Shown: one piece after another, positions 24,862 to 34,249 of the stretch
Position numbering within the stretch: position 1 is the stretch's first letter
Layout: each line of letters begins with the position of its first letter
Assembly (NCBI GenBank): GCA_964431655.1
Contig: CAYSKJ010000013.1
Coordinates: 1-35,720, forward strand
DNA length: 35,720 nt
Reading direction: 5' to 3'
DNA from: CAYMEV01 sp964431655 [NCBI: uncultured bacterium]
Lineage (GTDB): Bacteria > CAYMEV01
Notes under the pieces: model-generated
The model's input: only the letters and a program-made list of their open reading frames with translations
Told to the model about the DNA's origin: nothing
Databases searched by the model: none
Program-made: the position numbers and the translations under genes

Positions 24862-26445
24862 TCAGCCCTTTACTCTGGACTCCGCATCCCTGTACATCCT
24901 TAAAAAGGCTTCATTGTCCTCATAAAGCCTGTATATCCTGCCCAGGTACTGATAGGCCAGTGCATATTCACCTGTTGCGTAATAGGATGAACCCAGTCTG
25001 TAAAAGAGGGCGGCAAAGCGGTGGCCCTTTTCAACGAGGAGTTCATAATAGGCTATGGATTCCTTATGCCTGCCAAGGTAATAATTGCATATGCCCAGGT
25101 AGTAATTTGCATAGAGATGGTCCGGATCCCTTTCCCGAATTCTGCTGAAATACCTTATGGCCTGCTCATACCTTCTGTTTTTGTACTCTGCAAGGGCAAT
25201 GGTGAGTATATTTAAATGATTTTCCCTGTCCCTGTTGTATTCCCTTACAATATCGGCATAGCTCAGGCATTCCCCCTCTGTCATATTTCTTATCAGGTTC
25301 TCGGCTTCCATTTTTCCCAGCATTTCCCTTCCCCGGTATGCAGTCTCCAGGTATTTACATCCCTCTCTGCTCTCATTTATGCTGACATGGCATACACCGA
25401 GGTAATAATATGCCTTTACCCTGTCTTTTTCTTCCAGCTGTGCAATATCCATCTTTTTGACGGTTTCAATGCAGTCGCTGAATCTCTGCTTCTGGAAATA
25501 TGCCCCTGCCAGCATGAAGGCATACTCCGGATTATCAGGAATGGGACTCTTTTCAAGCCGGTCTATGACCGCCTGATAGTCTTCGGTATCCATTGCTATT
25601 TCAGTTCCTGCCTCATCATGCTCTACAGCAGTCTGTACTTCAGTATTAGCCTCTATTTTATCCAGAAGTTCATCATAGCCGTCAAACCTGGCAGTATCTT
25701 TTATAGCCTTCATCATATCCCTTGCCCTGTCCCACTCCCTGTCCCTGGAATCAAGCTGTGCCATTACCCAGAAATAAGCATCATCCCTGTCTTTTGCCAG
25801 TTCTGCGTATTTCTCAAGGGTTTTTCTGCTTTTTGTGTATTTTTTTCTTTCATACTGGCTTTCGCCCAGCAGGAGAAGCAGAGCCGGCCTGTCCTGAATC
25901 GCCTGGCTTATGGGGTCCAGCAGCCTGTAAAGCTCCTTATAGTTTTTCTCGAAGCGGTAAATGTAAGCAAGCTCTTCAAGCTCAGTTAAATTGAGACCCT
26001 CATTTTTCTTTTTTTCCAGCAGTTCCTCTTTTCTGGGTTTTGCTTCAATAACCTCCGGGCTGGCGATTTCATCTTCTTTTTTATCCCTGTTTTTGTTCCA
26101 CTTTAGAAAATCCTCAAACTCCCTCCTTAAATACGGGTCAATACCCTGCGCATGACTGCTGTAATCCATATCCTGAAGCTTTGAGTAGAAATTTTCTATC
26201 CCTGCAATATCCTCAAGCCTGAAGGATATTACAAGAAGGGCTATATAGGACTCGGCCAGCATTCTTTCATTATCCATAAAGCCGAAAGAAGCGACCCTTA
26301 TATCCCTGTAGGCATCTTCATAACTGCTGATTTTCATCTTTGCAAGGCCTGTACTGTAAAGGCTGGTGTAAAAGGGGTCAATATTCTGTCCATTAGCACA
26401 GAAAGCTGTTAACAGCATCAGGACGGAAAAAAAGGCTTTTCTCAT
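24862..26445 (-). CDS. Secreted TPR protein of the polysaccharide locus
   Basis: The 527-aa protein has a signal peptide (MRKAFFSVLMLLTAFCANGQ, cleavage near 20). Scattered TPR-like helical pairs follow, clearest at about 330-365 and 425-520 (for example LYANYYLGICNYYLGRHKES). A Lys/Glu-rich segment lies around 118-150. It is unrelated in detail to the TPR protein at 7311. It sits 13 bp after the sugar transferase, whose TAA overlaps its AAGGAG, so the two are translationally linked. TPR proteins often accompany secretion of polysaccharides such as alginate or cellulose, but the exact role here is unknown. The 182-bp gap to the kinase gene holds nothing clear. Confidence 0.8.
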   Translation of the reverse strand: MRKAFFSVLMLLTAFCANGQNIDPFYTSLYSTGLAKMKISSYEDAYRDIRVASFGFMDNERMLAESYIALLVISFRLEDIAGIENFYSKLQDMDYSSHAQGIDPYLRREFEDFLKWNKNRDKKEDEIASPEVIEAKPRKEELLEKKKNEGLNLTELEELAYIYRFEKNYKELYRLLDPISQAIQDRPALLLLLGESQYERKKYTKSRKTLEKYAELAKDRDDAYFWVMAQLDSRDREWDRARDMMKAIKDTARFDGYDELLDKIEANTEVQTAVEHDEAGTEIAMDTEDYQAVIDRLEKSPIPDNPEYAFMLAGAYFQKQRFSDCIETVKKMDIAQLEEKDRVKAYYYLGVCHVSINESREGCKYLETAYRGREMLGKMEAENLIRNMTEGECLSYADIVREYNRDRENHLNILTIALAEYKNRRYEQAIRYFSRIRERDPDHLYANYYLGICNYYLGRHKESIAYYELLVEKGHRFAALFYRLGSSYYATGEYALAYQYLGRIYRLYEDNEAFLRMYRDAESRVKG

Positions 26446-26458
26446 ATCATACTGCTCC

Positions 26459-27841
26459 TTATATTCCCCTGGGATTCATCAGAAAGAGGAAAGTCTCAAG
26501 AAGGATGGCTGAATCCAGCGTCAGGGATCTATTATATATGTAAAAAATATCATATTCAATAGAATAATGTATAGGTTTCTGCCTCTCCGAGGATATCTGC
26601 CATATACCTGTAAGCCCCGGCTTGACTTTCAGCCTGAGGCGCTCAAAGCTGGTGTATCTCTTTACAATATGGTGCATCTCAGGCCTGGGCCCCACAAGGC
26701 TCATTTCCCCTTTAATCACATTTATAAGCTGTGGAAGCTCATCCAGGCTGAACTTTCTTAAAAACCTTCCAACCCCCGTTATCCTGGGGTCCTCGCGGTC
26801 CAGGGGGCTCATGGCATACCTGGGAGCCTTTTCCTGCATGGTCCTGAATTTGTATATGAAAAACTTCTTTCCGTTTTTCCCGACCCTCTTCTGTTTAAAT
26901 AAAACCTTTCCCCCGGAGCCCGCCTTTATAATAATAGCAATTACCAGTATAAAGGGGCTCAGTATTATCAGGAAGAGGATGGAGAGAATTATGTCCATGA
27001 GCCTTTTGGCAAATTCATAGTAAAAGGTAGTCTTTGTGTCTTTTTTCCTTAAATAAGGCTTATTTCCTATATATAAGAAATCCACATTGTAAAAGAGGTT
27101 TATGCTGTTCTCAGGAAGCCAGTAGCACTGTATATTATGCTTTTCGGCTGTCTGAGCAATGAATTCTCTGTCCTTTATATCTGTGGGCGGAAATACAAAG
27201 AAGGAATCCGCCATGCCTGCATACTGCTCAATATTTCTTACCTTTCCCAGATATTTTATCTCTATATCCCCCCTTATGCCGTCAGAGCCCCTTATATTTT
27301 CCCTGCCCTGCTCATCTATGACACCCAGGAGCCTGTATCCGTAAACCTTATGCCTCAGCACGGTATTTATGAACCGCTGGCTGTTCTCATTATATCCCAC
27401 AACGACTACATTTATGCAGTTTGAGATAAGCTTCCCAGAAACAAACAAAAACAAAAAACGGACCAGTGTAAGAGATGCCACTGCCATAGAAACAGCTAAA
27501 AGCATAACGAACCTTGAAATTACGGGCAGGGTCACCGCCCTCATTACAAGCACCAGATTCACCAGCACAAAGCACAGGACAAGCCCCTTTATTATTATCT
27601 TTATCTCCTTTACATACAGAAAAGAACCGCTTGCATCGTACAGACCCATGAACTCAAGGACAATAATGCAGAAGGCTGTAATGACAAGAGCCCAGAAAAC
27701 ATATTCGTTAAAATCAAACCGCTGGCCCCTCCCTATATCAAAGCTTACATAAATATAATAAGAGCCTGTTATAGACAAAAACACCAGCAGGGCATCGATT
27801 GCAATAAACAGTATTTTCAGCATTATTCGCTTTCTTTTCAT
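26459..27841 (-). CDS. Polyprenyl-phosphate sugar-1-phosphate transferase (WbaP-like)
   Basis: The 460-aa integral membrane protein starts polysaccharide synthesis by moving a sugar-1-phosphate from an NDP-sugar to undecaprenyl phosphate. The N-terminal half has four membrane helices and then a Rossmann-like segment (NVVVVGYNENSQRFI). The C-terminal catalytic domain shows KRLMDIILSILFLIILSPF (re-entrant helix), LFKQKRVGKNGKKF, IYKFRTM and DELPQLINVIKGEMSLVGPR, all diagnostic. The start is placed at the ATG at 27841; a TTG at 27859 is an alternative. The upstream region is divergent to the export operon, and the TPR gene follows. The sugar specificity is unknown. Confidence 0.93.
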   Translation of the reverse strand: MKRKRIMLKILFIAIDALLVFLSITGSYYIYVSFDIGRGQRFDFNEYVFWALVITAFCIIVLEFMGLYDASGSFLYVKEIKIIIKGLVLCFVLVNLVLVMRAVTLPVISRFVMLLAVSMAVASLTLVRFLFLFVSGKLISNCINVVVVGYNENSQRFINTVLRHKVYGYRLLGVIDEQGRENIRGSDGIRGDIEIKYLGKVRNIEQYAGMADSFFVFPPTDIKDREFIAQTAEKHNIQCYWLPENSINLFYNVDFLYIGNKPYLRKKDTKTTFYYEFAKRLMDIILSILFLIILSPFILVIAIIIKAGSGGKVLFKQKRVGKNGKKFFIYKFRTMQEKAPRYAMSPLDREDPRITGVGRFLRKFSLDELPQLINVIKGEMSLVGPRPEMHHIVKRYTSFERLRLKVKPGLTGIWQISSERQKPIHYSIEYDIFYIYNRSLTLDSAILLETFLFLMNPRGI

Positions 27842-27871
27842 ACATCTAATTATTAACAAATTAAAATAATT

Positions 27872-27899
27872 TTGACAATCATTAATTATGATTTATACT
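27872..27899 (+). promoter_or_regulatory. Sigma-70-type promoter of the export operon
   Basis: A perfect TTGACA (27872-27877) and TATACT (27894-27899) are separated by 16 bp. Transcription would begin near 27906, which rules out the ATG at 27888 and supports the start at 27930. Confidence 0.7.
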
Positions 27900-27929
27900 A
27901 AATTACTTAATTTTAGCGGGGGTGTATCC

Positions 27930-29162
27930 ATGAAAGCAAAGATCTGGATTGTTATGGCCATGCTGATTTTTGCACTGCCCTCCTTCTCCCAGTCACGTTA
28001 CCGTATCAGGGACAGGAGGCTTTCTCTGGAAAAACAGCTTAGAAGCGATCTGGAGTCAGCAATACTCAAAGCCGGCCCCCTTTACATCCTGGGCAACCTG
28101 AGCCTGCTGAATGCGGGTTATAACAGCAATATAAACAATTATTCCCAGGAGGAAGAGTCCGACTACACCCTTACCGCATCCCCGAACATAACCATGATTG
28201 CACCCTTCGGAAGGAATTTCTACCTGTATCTCAAAGGCTCCTACTCCTACCTCTTCTACCTTGACAATTCAGGCCTTGACAGATCCTACTATACCCTGGG
28301 AGCTGATTTTATCTCCCTTTTCAATTACTTTACCCTGTCTGCGGGAGGCTCAATCCAGAGGGAATCGGATTTCTTCGAATCCGAGATAGACCAGAGGCTC
28401 TTTGTAGAGAACCGCTCCGGCAGTATAGCATCAGAGATAAAGCTCTCCAGCAATTTCAGCATCAACCTCCGTTTTGCTCAGAACGAAACCTCCTATCCCG
28501 ATGATGACGGCCTGGATGATACCCTTGGCCGGGACAGCTCCGCTTTTACCGCTTCGGTCTCCACAAAGCCGCTCCCCAACACATCTTTCACCCTGGGATA
28601 TACCCGGTCAGATGATGAGTTTGAGTCCAACCCCTTATATGACAGCAATAGGCGGTCCTATACACTGACCATAAACTGGGAGAGGCAGAGCAAATATTTC
28701 CTGGATATGTCCCTCTCCTATACGGACTTTGAGCCCGAGAATGCCCCCGGCAAGGGGTATAAGGGCTATTTCCCGGATATACTGCTGACCTTCCCGGTCT
28801 TTTACCGTATGAACATAAGCCTTTCATCGCAGAGGGATATATATTACTCCCGCAATACGGACAACTACTACTATATAAGCACAAGAAACGGCATAGAGGC
28901 AGAATATGCCCTCTCAAAGAGGTTCAGCCTTATAGCCAGCTATTTCTTCGGCAAGAACAGCTATGAATATCCCAGGACCACCGAAGACGGGGAGATAATC
29001 CCCGAAGACGACATATACTCATACGGAGGGGGATTCCGCATCCTGCTCTTCGATATATTAAATACAAAGCTTACAGTAGCCAATGAGAAAAAGGAATCCA
29101 ATATACCCTCAAACAATTATGATACCCTCAGGGTATATATTACTACAAGCTACAAGTTCTAA
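27930..29162 (+). CDS. Putative outer-membrane beta-barrel protein
   Basis: The 410-aa product starts with a signal peptide ending near SFSQ and continues as many alternating amphipathic strands (for example FTLGYTRSDDE, YFLDMSLSYTDF). It ends in YITTSYKF, the aromatic-terminal beta-signal of outer-membrane barrels. The start at 27930 follows GGGGG and lies inside the predicted transcript. The operon position before a Wza-like protein suggests a role in polysaccharide secretion across or attachment to the outer membrane. I do not recognise the exact family. Confidence 0.75.
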   Translation: MKAKIWIVMAMLIFALPSFSQSRYRIRDRRLSLEKQLRSDLESAILKAGPLYILGNLSLLNAGYNSNINNYSQEEESDYTLTASPNITMIAPFGRNFYLYLKGSYSYLFYLDNSGLDRSYYTLGADFISLFNYFTLSAGGSIQRESDFFESEIDQRLFVENRSGSIASEIKLSSNFSINLRFAQNETSYPDDDGLDDTLGRDSSAFTASVSTKPLPNTSFTLGYTRSDDEFESNPLYDSNRRSYTLTINWERQSKYFLDMSLSYTDFEPENAPGKGYKGYFPDILLTFPVFYRMNISLSSQRDIYYSRNTDNYYYISTRNGIEAEYALSKRFSLIASYFFGKNSYEYPRTTEDGEIIPEDDIYSYGGGFRILLFDILNTKLTVANEKKESNIPSNNYDTLRVYITTSYKF

Positions 29163-29172
29163 GGAGAATAAT

Positions 29173-30003
29173 ATGAAAAGTATACTGCTTATTATTATAT
29201 TACTTATATCCCCCCTTGTCTCTGCTGAAGAAGCCCCTGTGACCGACTATGTCCTGGGACCCGGCGACCTGCTGGAGATCAAGGTCTTTGAGCTCCCGGA
29301 CCTGAATGTTACAGTCCGCGTATCAGCTGATGGCAATATAACCCTGCCCCTTATCGGCATAGTCCGGGCTTCCGGCCTCACAGCCTTCGGCCTGGAAAGG
29401 GAGATAAAGGCAAAACTTGACGAGAGATACCTGAAAAACGCCCAGGTATCGGTCTTCATAAAGGAGTATAAATCCCAGAGGGTTTCACTGATAGGTGCCG
29501 TCAAGGACCCCAGGGACTATGAGCTTTCAGGCAGGACCACCCTCCTTCAGCTGATATCCATGGCCGGGGGCATAACAAACCAGGCAGGCAAATACATATA
29601 TGTGTTCAGGACCAGCCCCTCCGGGGCCTCCGAAAGGCTCGAGATACTCATTGAAGACCTTCTCTACAGGGGAGAGCAGAGATATAATATACCCCTGAAG
29701 GCCGGGGATGTGGTAAACATACCCATAGACCGGGAGGTCATAATATATGTATTCGGCGAGGTCCTCCGCCCCGGGGCCCTGAAGTTCAAGTCCTCCGAAC
29801 GCATATCCATACTTTCGGCCATAGCTACCGCCGGGGGCTTCACCGACAGGGCATCCCGCAGGAATGTCCTTATTAAGAGAAAGGACAGCCAGGGCAATGA
29901 GACCGAGATGTCCATAAACATATCCCGCATAATTTCCGGCAAAGATGAGGATATGGAGCTGTCTCCCGAGGATGTGGTAATAGTAAGGGAGAGTTTCTTT
30001 TAG
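29173..30003 (+). CDS. Wza-like polysaccharide export protein (PES and SLBB domains)
   Basis: The 276-aa periplasmic protein has a signal peptide cut near VSA-EE. The poly-export domain opens with YVLGPGDLLEIKVFELPDLN and holds SADGNITLPLIG. Two SLBB-like units follow (VSLIGAVKDPRDYELS and VFGEVLRPGALKF, each followed by an AGGIT/AGGFT block). It lacks the lipobox Cys and the C-terminal amphipathic helix of Wza. It may therefore rely on the adjacent beta-barrel for outer-membrane passage. AAGGAGA at 29161-29167 sets the start; a longer frame from 29083 would run inside the barrel gene. Confidence 0.92.
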   Translation: MKSILLIIILLISPLVSAEEAPVTDYVLGPGDLLEIKVFELPDLNVTVRVSADGNITLPLIGIVRASGLTAFGLEREIKAKLDERYLKNAQVSVFIKEYKSQRVSLIGAVKDPRDYELSGRTTLLQLISMAGGITNQAGKYIYVFRTSPSGASERLEILIEDLLYRGEQRYNIPLKAGDVVNIPIDREVIIYVFGEVLRPGALKFKSSERISILSAIATAGGFTDRASRRNVLIKRKDSQGNETEMSINISRIISGKDEDMELSPEDVVIVRESFF

Positions 30004-30800
30004 TGCAGAAGGACATTCATTATTACTTTACCCAGGAATACCTGGTCCGCTGTGGCTTTGACAGGAAAGATGCCGAGATCATCAGCTCCATGGACCAGCT
30101 TACGGACATATTCATCAATCCCATGGATTTTATAGAGATAATGAAGGACCTTACCAGAATAGCCCTGCATCACTTCATCCACCCCCTGGACAGCATTATA
30201 TGCATGGCGGACAGCCCTGTTATAATAAATCATATAAAGGAGGCCTTCACCTCGGACATATTCCTCTTCGGCATATTCCTCCACACCTATCAGGACACCT
30301 TCAGCCACCAGGGTTTCTCGGGGTACCAGAACCCGGTCAACAGTGTTTACCGCTGGTACAGCCCCCTTTCAATAATACCCAATATAGGCCATGCGGAGGT
30401 CATGACCCTCCCGGACATAGCTACCGAAACATGGACCGACTACCGCTTTGACGAGACGGTCAGCAATGCCCAGAGGGTAATAGACATGACCCGGGGCATG
30501 GACATGATATTCTCCGATCTACTTAAAAAGAACATATACAATGTTGACTTTGCCCGTGAATTTTTGAGCTATAAATACTATTTCCAGAGGAAGCAGTTCT
30601 TCTACAATAAGGGCATAAAGAGGTTCAGCCAGCTTAGATCCCATTTTATAGAGACCTATAAAACAGATATTGACAGAAGCTATAAAAAATCCTATAATAT
30701 CCTCCGCTCAAACTATAAGCACCTTGAGCACCTGGTCCTCAGCCAGGGAGGGGAGTTCCGCAGGGATTTCCTCAAGGTCATGGGGGACAAGAGAAACTGA
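30003..30800 (+). CDS. DUF6765-like putative metalloprotein
   Basis: The 265-aa, mostly helical protein has no signal peptide. Its opening (QKDIHYYFTQEYLVRCGF, then SSMDQLTD) and central LHTYQDTFSHQGFSG followed by NIGHAE and LPD match my memory of the DUF6765 pattern. The spacing of His6, Asp31, His94, Asp98, His102 and His130 resembles metal-binding residues of zinc-dependent phospholipase C/S1-P1 nuclease-type helical folds, so a hydrolase is possible but unproven. The start is GTG, sharing one base with the previous TAG; its own TGA shares one base with the next ATG. Such tight coupling inside an export operon suggests a linked role. Confidence 0.75.
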   Translation: MQKDIHYYFTQEYLVRCGFDRKDAEIISSMDQLTDIFINPMDFIEIMKDLTRIALHHFIHPLDSIICMADSPVIINHIKEAFTSDIFLFGIFLHTYQDTFSHQGFSGYQNPVNSVYRWYSPLSIIPNIGHAEVMTLPDIATETWTDYRFDETVSNAQRVIDMTRGMDMIFSDLLKKNIYNVDFAREFLSYKYYFQRKQFFYNKGIKRFSQLRSHFIETYKTDIDRSYKKSYNILRSNYKHLEHLVLSQGGEFRRDFLKVMGDKRN

Positions 30801-32005
30801 TGAATGACATAAGGGTAACAGTACTGGGCCTGGGCTATATAGGCCTTCCCACCTCCGCCCTCATTGCCTCCCGCAAAATAAAGACCGCCGGCATTGACAT
30901 CAACCCCGGTATAGTAGACACCATAAACCGCGGGGAGATTCACATATCAGAACCCGATCTCGCCGGCCTGGTGCGCTATGTGGTGGAGAACGGCCTTTTA
31001 TCAGCATCCGTTTCACCCTCCCCTTCGGATGTATTTCTCATTACAGTCCCGACCCCCATTCTACCTGATAAATCCCCTGACATCTCCCATGTCATGTCCT
31101 GCGTGGAAAGCATAACCCCCTGCCTTTCCCCCTCCAACCTTCTCATCATAGAATCCACCTGCCCTGTCAATACCACCAGTGAAATAAAAGACCATATCTA
31201 TAATAAAAGACCCGATCTTGCCGGCCGGCTTTATATAGCCTACTGCCCTGAAAGAGTACTTCCGGGCAGGATAATCTACGAGCTTGAGAACAATGACCGG
31301 GTGATAGGGGGCATAAACCCCGAATCCGCCCAGAAAGCCATGGGCTTTTATTCCCTGTTTGTGAAGGGGAAACTCCACCCCACGGATGCAAAGACCGCTG
31401 AGATGTGCAAGCTTGTGGAGAATTCCTACAGGGATGCCAATATAGCTTTTGCCAATGAGCTATCCATCCTCTGCGACCATCTAAGCATAGATGTATTTGA
31501 GCTGATATCCCTTACCAACAGGCATCCCAGGGTAAACATATTAAAGCCTTCCCCCGGGGTAGGAGGCCACTGCATAGCCGTGGACCCCTATTTCCTGTCC
31601 TCCCGCTACCCTGAATACACCAGGATGATTACCCTCTCCAGGCAGTTGAACAATTATAAAACCCAATGGGTGATTGAAAAGATCAGGAACACCGCCCTTG
31701 AATTTCAGCATAAAAACAGTAAAACACCCATGATAGCCCTTATGGGTATTTCTTTCAAGCCTGATATTGATGACCTTCGGGAGAGCCCGTCCCTGCACAT
31801 AGCCAGGACACTCTCCAAAACCCACAATATCACCGTATCAGAGCCCAATATAGCTCTCTATGACGGCCTGAAACTCTCCTCACCCGATTCAGCAGTCAGG
31901 GAAGCGGATATAATAGCATTCCTCGTGGCCCATAAAGAGTTTAAAAATATAAACATACCCGGTACAAAAACTGTACTTGATTTTTGTAATGTAACCAAGG
32001 AGTAG
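30800..32005 (+). CDS. UDP-sugar 6-dehydrogenase, WecC-like (UDP-N-acetylmannosamine type)
   Basis: The 401-aa enzyme oxidises a UDP-hexose to the uronic acid using two NAD. It shows GLGYIGLP (10-17), the ESTCPVNTT segment (118-126), CPERVLPGR, Lys204 and Asn208 in CKLVENSYRDANIAFANE, and catalytic Cys258 in GVGGHCIAVDPYF. The HCIAVDPYF form and overall pattern resemble WecC/WbpA/CapL-type enzymes more than UDP-glucose dehydrogenase. It supplies an acidic sugar, so the polymer is likely anionic. No epimerase (WecB) is in the window. Confidence 0.9.
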   Translation: MNDIRVTVLGLGYIGLPTSALIASRKIKTAGIDINPGIVDTINRGEIHISEPDLAGLVRYVVENGLLSASVSPSPSDVFLITVPTPILPDKSPDISHVMSCVESITPCLSPSNLLIIESTCPVNTTSEIKDHIYNKRPDLAGRLYIAYCPERVLPGRIIYELENNDRVIGGINPESAQKAMGFYSLFVKGKLHPTDAKTAEMCKLVENSYRDANIAFANELSILCDHLSIDVFELISLTNRHPRVNILKPSPGVGGHCIAVDPYFLSSRYPEYTRMITLSRQLNNYKTQWVIEKIRNTALEFQHKNSKTPMIALMGISFKPDIDDLRESPSLHIARTLSKTHNITVSEPNIALYDGLKLSSPDSAVREADIIAFLVAHKEFKNINIPGTKTVLDFCNVTKE

Positions 32006-32008
32006 ATT

Positions 32009-34249
32009 ATGGATATACAGGAACAGGAAGTCGATATATTAAGTTATCTAAGGCTTATACAGAACCACAAGAAGCTTATAGGGTTCATCACCTTTCTCTT
32101 TGTAGCTACGGCCTTTATTTACACATATATACAGACACCCCTCTACAAAGCTACGACAACCATGAACTTTGAAAAGACCAACCCCAATATGCTTCCCTCC
32201 CAGGATGCAATCCTCTTTGACATAAACAACAAGAGCTTCTTTGACACCCAGGTAAAGCTCATAACATCCCGGACCCTGGCCCGCAGGGTCGCTGAAAAGC
32301 TCAGCATTGCCAGCGACAGGCTTCCCAGGCGCTTTTCCATAATGGGCACCATAAAAAGCCTTTTCCGCTCCAGCAGGCAGAACCCTGACCCCGTAAAGAA
32401 CCTCGAAGCCGCCGCCTCCTTTATCCTCGGCGGGATAAGCGTATCCCGCGACGGCAATACCAATATACTCAAGATTCAATTCACCCACCCTGACCCTGTA
32501 AAGTCCGCCCTTATTGCAGACACCATAGCCCAGGAGTATATAAGCCTGGATATTGAAAGAAAATACAATATATCTGTCCAGGCCAACCAGTTTATCTCAA
32601 GACAGCTCCAGACCCTCCAGAAGGAGATATCAGAGGCCGAGACCAGGCTTATTGAATACGGAAGCCTCAAAGACATAGTATCACTCTCAGAAGGCAGGTC
32701 AAACATACTGATAGAACAGCTGGGCAAGCTCAATGCAGATTATACCCAGGCGGTAACAAACCGGATAACCCTGGAATCCTACTATAATACCATAAAAAAC
32801 ACCCCCCGGGACCAGATCGACGAGGTAGCCCGAAACTCCAATGTAAACAGCATAAAGCAGACCATAAACAGCCTCGAGCAGAGAATAGAATCCATGAGGG
32901 AGAAGTTCCAGCCCGATTACCCGGAGCTCCGCCGTCTGGAAGTGGAGCTTTCCCAGGCAAAGCAGAACCTGAGCAAAGAAGTGGCGGATACAGCAGACAA
33001 GGTAATATCCTCCGCCCGTGCCCAGTATGAAAGCGCCCTCCAGAAGGAAAAACAGCTCTCAGACCTCCTCGAAGCCCAGAAAAAGGAATCCCAGACCCTC
33101 CATATAGATGCTGTTGAATATCAGAACCTTCTCTCCATAGTAAACAACAAGAGAAAGGTAATGGATGTCCTTCTCCAGAGACAGAGCGAGACCGAGATAT
33201 CCTCCCAGCTTGACTCCATAAAATCAAACTCCATAAGTATTGTTGACAAAGCCATGATACCTTCCTACCGCTCCAGTCCCAATCTCAGGATGAATATGCT
33301 CATAAGCCTTGTGCTGGGATTCGGCGTGGGCTTTCTTTCAGCCTTCATGATAGAATACCTGGATGACAGCCTTAAAACCCCCGATGATGTTGAGAGATTC
33401 ATTAAGGCTCCAACCCTCGGGATTATACCAAAATACTCCAGGTCAGCCTCCTATAAAAAGGGATACGGCTATTCCTACAGCTATTCCAGGGACAAGGAAT
33501 CAGACCCCAATATAAACTATCCTGTAGAGATGATTACCCACTTCCGCTCCAGGATAAGCATATCTGAATCATACCGCACCCTGCGTACAGCTGTTCTGCT
33601 CTCCACCGCTAAAATACCCAAAAAGATACTGGTTACCTCATCCCTCCCATCGGAGGGCAAGACCTCAACAGCCACCAACCTGGCCATAACTCTGGCCAAG
33701 ATGGGCAAAAAGACCCTCCTTGTGGATACAGACCTCCGCCGGCCCAAGATCTACAAGATATTCAACCGCAAGAACACCTCCGGCATTGTAAACCACATAG
33801 TATCAGGCATACCCATTGAGAAGATAATACAAAAAACCGATATAGACGACCTGTATATAGTTCTTTCAGGCCCCATACCGCCCCAGCCTTCCGAGATGCT
33901 TATCTCAGACCAGTTTGTTTCCTTTGTGGAGAATGCCTCCAAGGTCTTTGACCACATAATCTTTGACGCCCCCCCTGTAATCCCTGTCACCGATCCTTCA
34001 ATCATCGCCCACATAACCGATACACTCATACTGGTGGTAAGGGCCGGCGAAACCAGCCGGAAGATTGTAACCAGGGCCATACAGAAGCTGACACTGGAGA
34101 AGCTCAAAATATCAGGCATAGTATTAAACAGCGTGGATATGGAAAGGAGCGCTTATTACTACTACAAGGGCAGGTACAAGAGCTATTACCATAAATACTA
34201 TACCTACGGCGAGGATATATCCGAGGTTGTGAACGGAGGCATCAAATGA
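32009..34249 (+). CDS. Wzz-type chain-length regulator fused to a bacterial tyrosine kinase
   Basis: The 746-aa protein combines a polysaccharide co-polymerase (TM1 about 23-41, long periplasmic coiled-coil region, TM2 about 428-450) with a cytosolic BY-kinase. The kinase has Walker A in SLPSEGKTSTATNL (about 546-556), Walker A' LLVDTDLRRP (about 570-579), Walker B HIIFDAPP (about 649) and a C-terminal Tyr cluster of about ten Tyr at 715-736 for cyclic autophosphorylation. A second Tyr/Ser-rich stretch, YKKGYGYSYSYS, lies in the linker at about 480-492. It starts 3 bp after the dehydrogenase and overlaps its phosphatase by 4 bp. Confidence 0.95.
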   Translation: MDIQEQEVDILSYLRLIQNHKKLIGFITFLFVATAFIYTYIQTPLYKATTTMNFEKTNPNMLPSQDAILFDINNKSFFDTQVKLITSRTLARRVAEKLSIASDRLPRRFSIMGTIKSLFRSSRQNPDPVKNLEAAASFILGGISVSRDGNTNILKIQFTHPDPVKSALIADTIAQEYISLDIERKYNISVQANQFISRQLQTLQKEISEAETRLIEYGSLKDIVSLSEGRSNILIEQLGKLNADYTQAVTNRITLESYYNTIKNTPRDQIDEVARNSNVNSIKQTINSLEQRIESMREKFQPDYPELRRLEVELSQAKQNLSKEVADTADKVISSARAQYESALQKEKQLSDLLEAQKKESQTLHIDAVEYQNLLSIVNNKRKVMDVLLQRQSETEISSQLDSIKSNSISIVDKAMIPSYRSSPNLRMNMLISLVLGFGVGFLSAFMIEYLDDSLKTPDDVERFIKAPTLGIIPKYSRSASYKKGYGYSYSYSRDKESDPNINYPVEMITHFRSRISISESYRTLRTAVLLSTAKIPKKILVTSSLPSEGKTSTATNLAITLAKMGKKTLLVDTDLRRPKIYKIFNRKNTSGIVNHIVSGIPIEKIIQKTDIDDLYIVLSGPIPPQPSEMLISDQFVSFVENASKVFDHIIFDAPPVIPVTDPSIIAHITDTLILVVRAGETSRKIVTRAIQKLTLEKLKISGIVLNSVDMERSAYYYYKGRYKSYYHKYYTYGEDISEVVNGGIK

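Noticed and set aside
29083-29172. N-terminal extension of the Wza-like protein
   Set aside because: The 30 extra residues lie in the end of the barrel gene, and the ATG at 29173 has AAGGAGA and starts a signal peptide.
32730-33227. 165-codon minus-strand open frame inside the Wzz/BY-kinase gene
   Set aside because: Antisense shadow with low-complexity Gly/Ser/Pro/Arg composition and no start signals.
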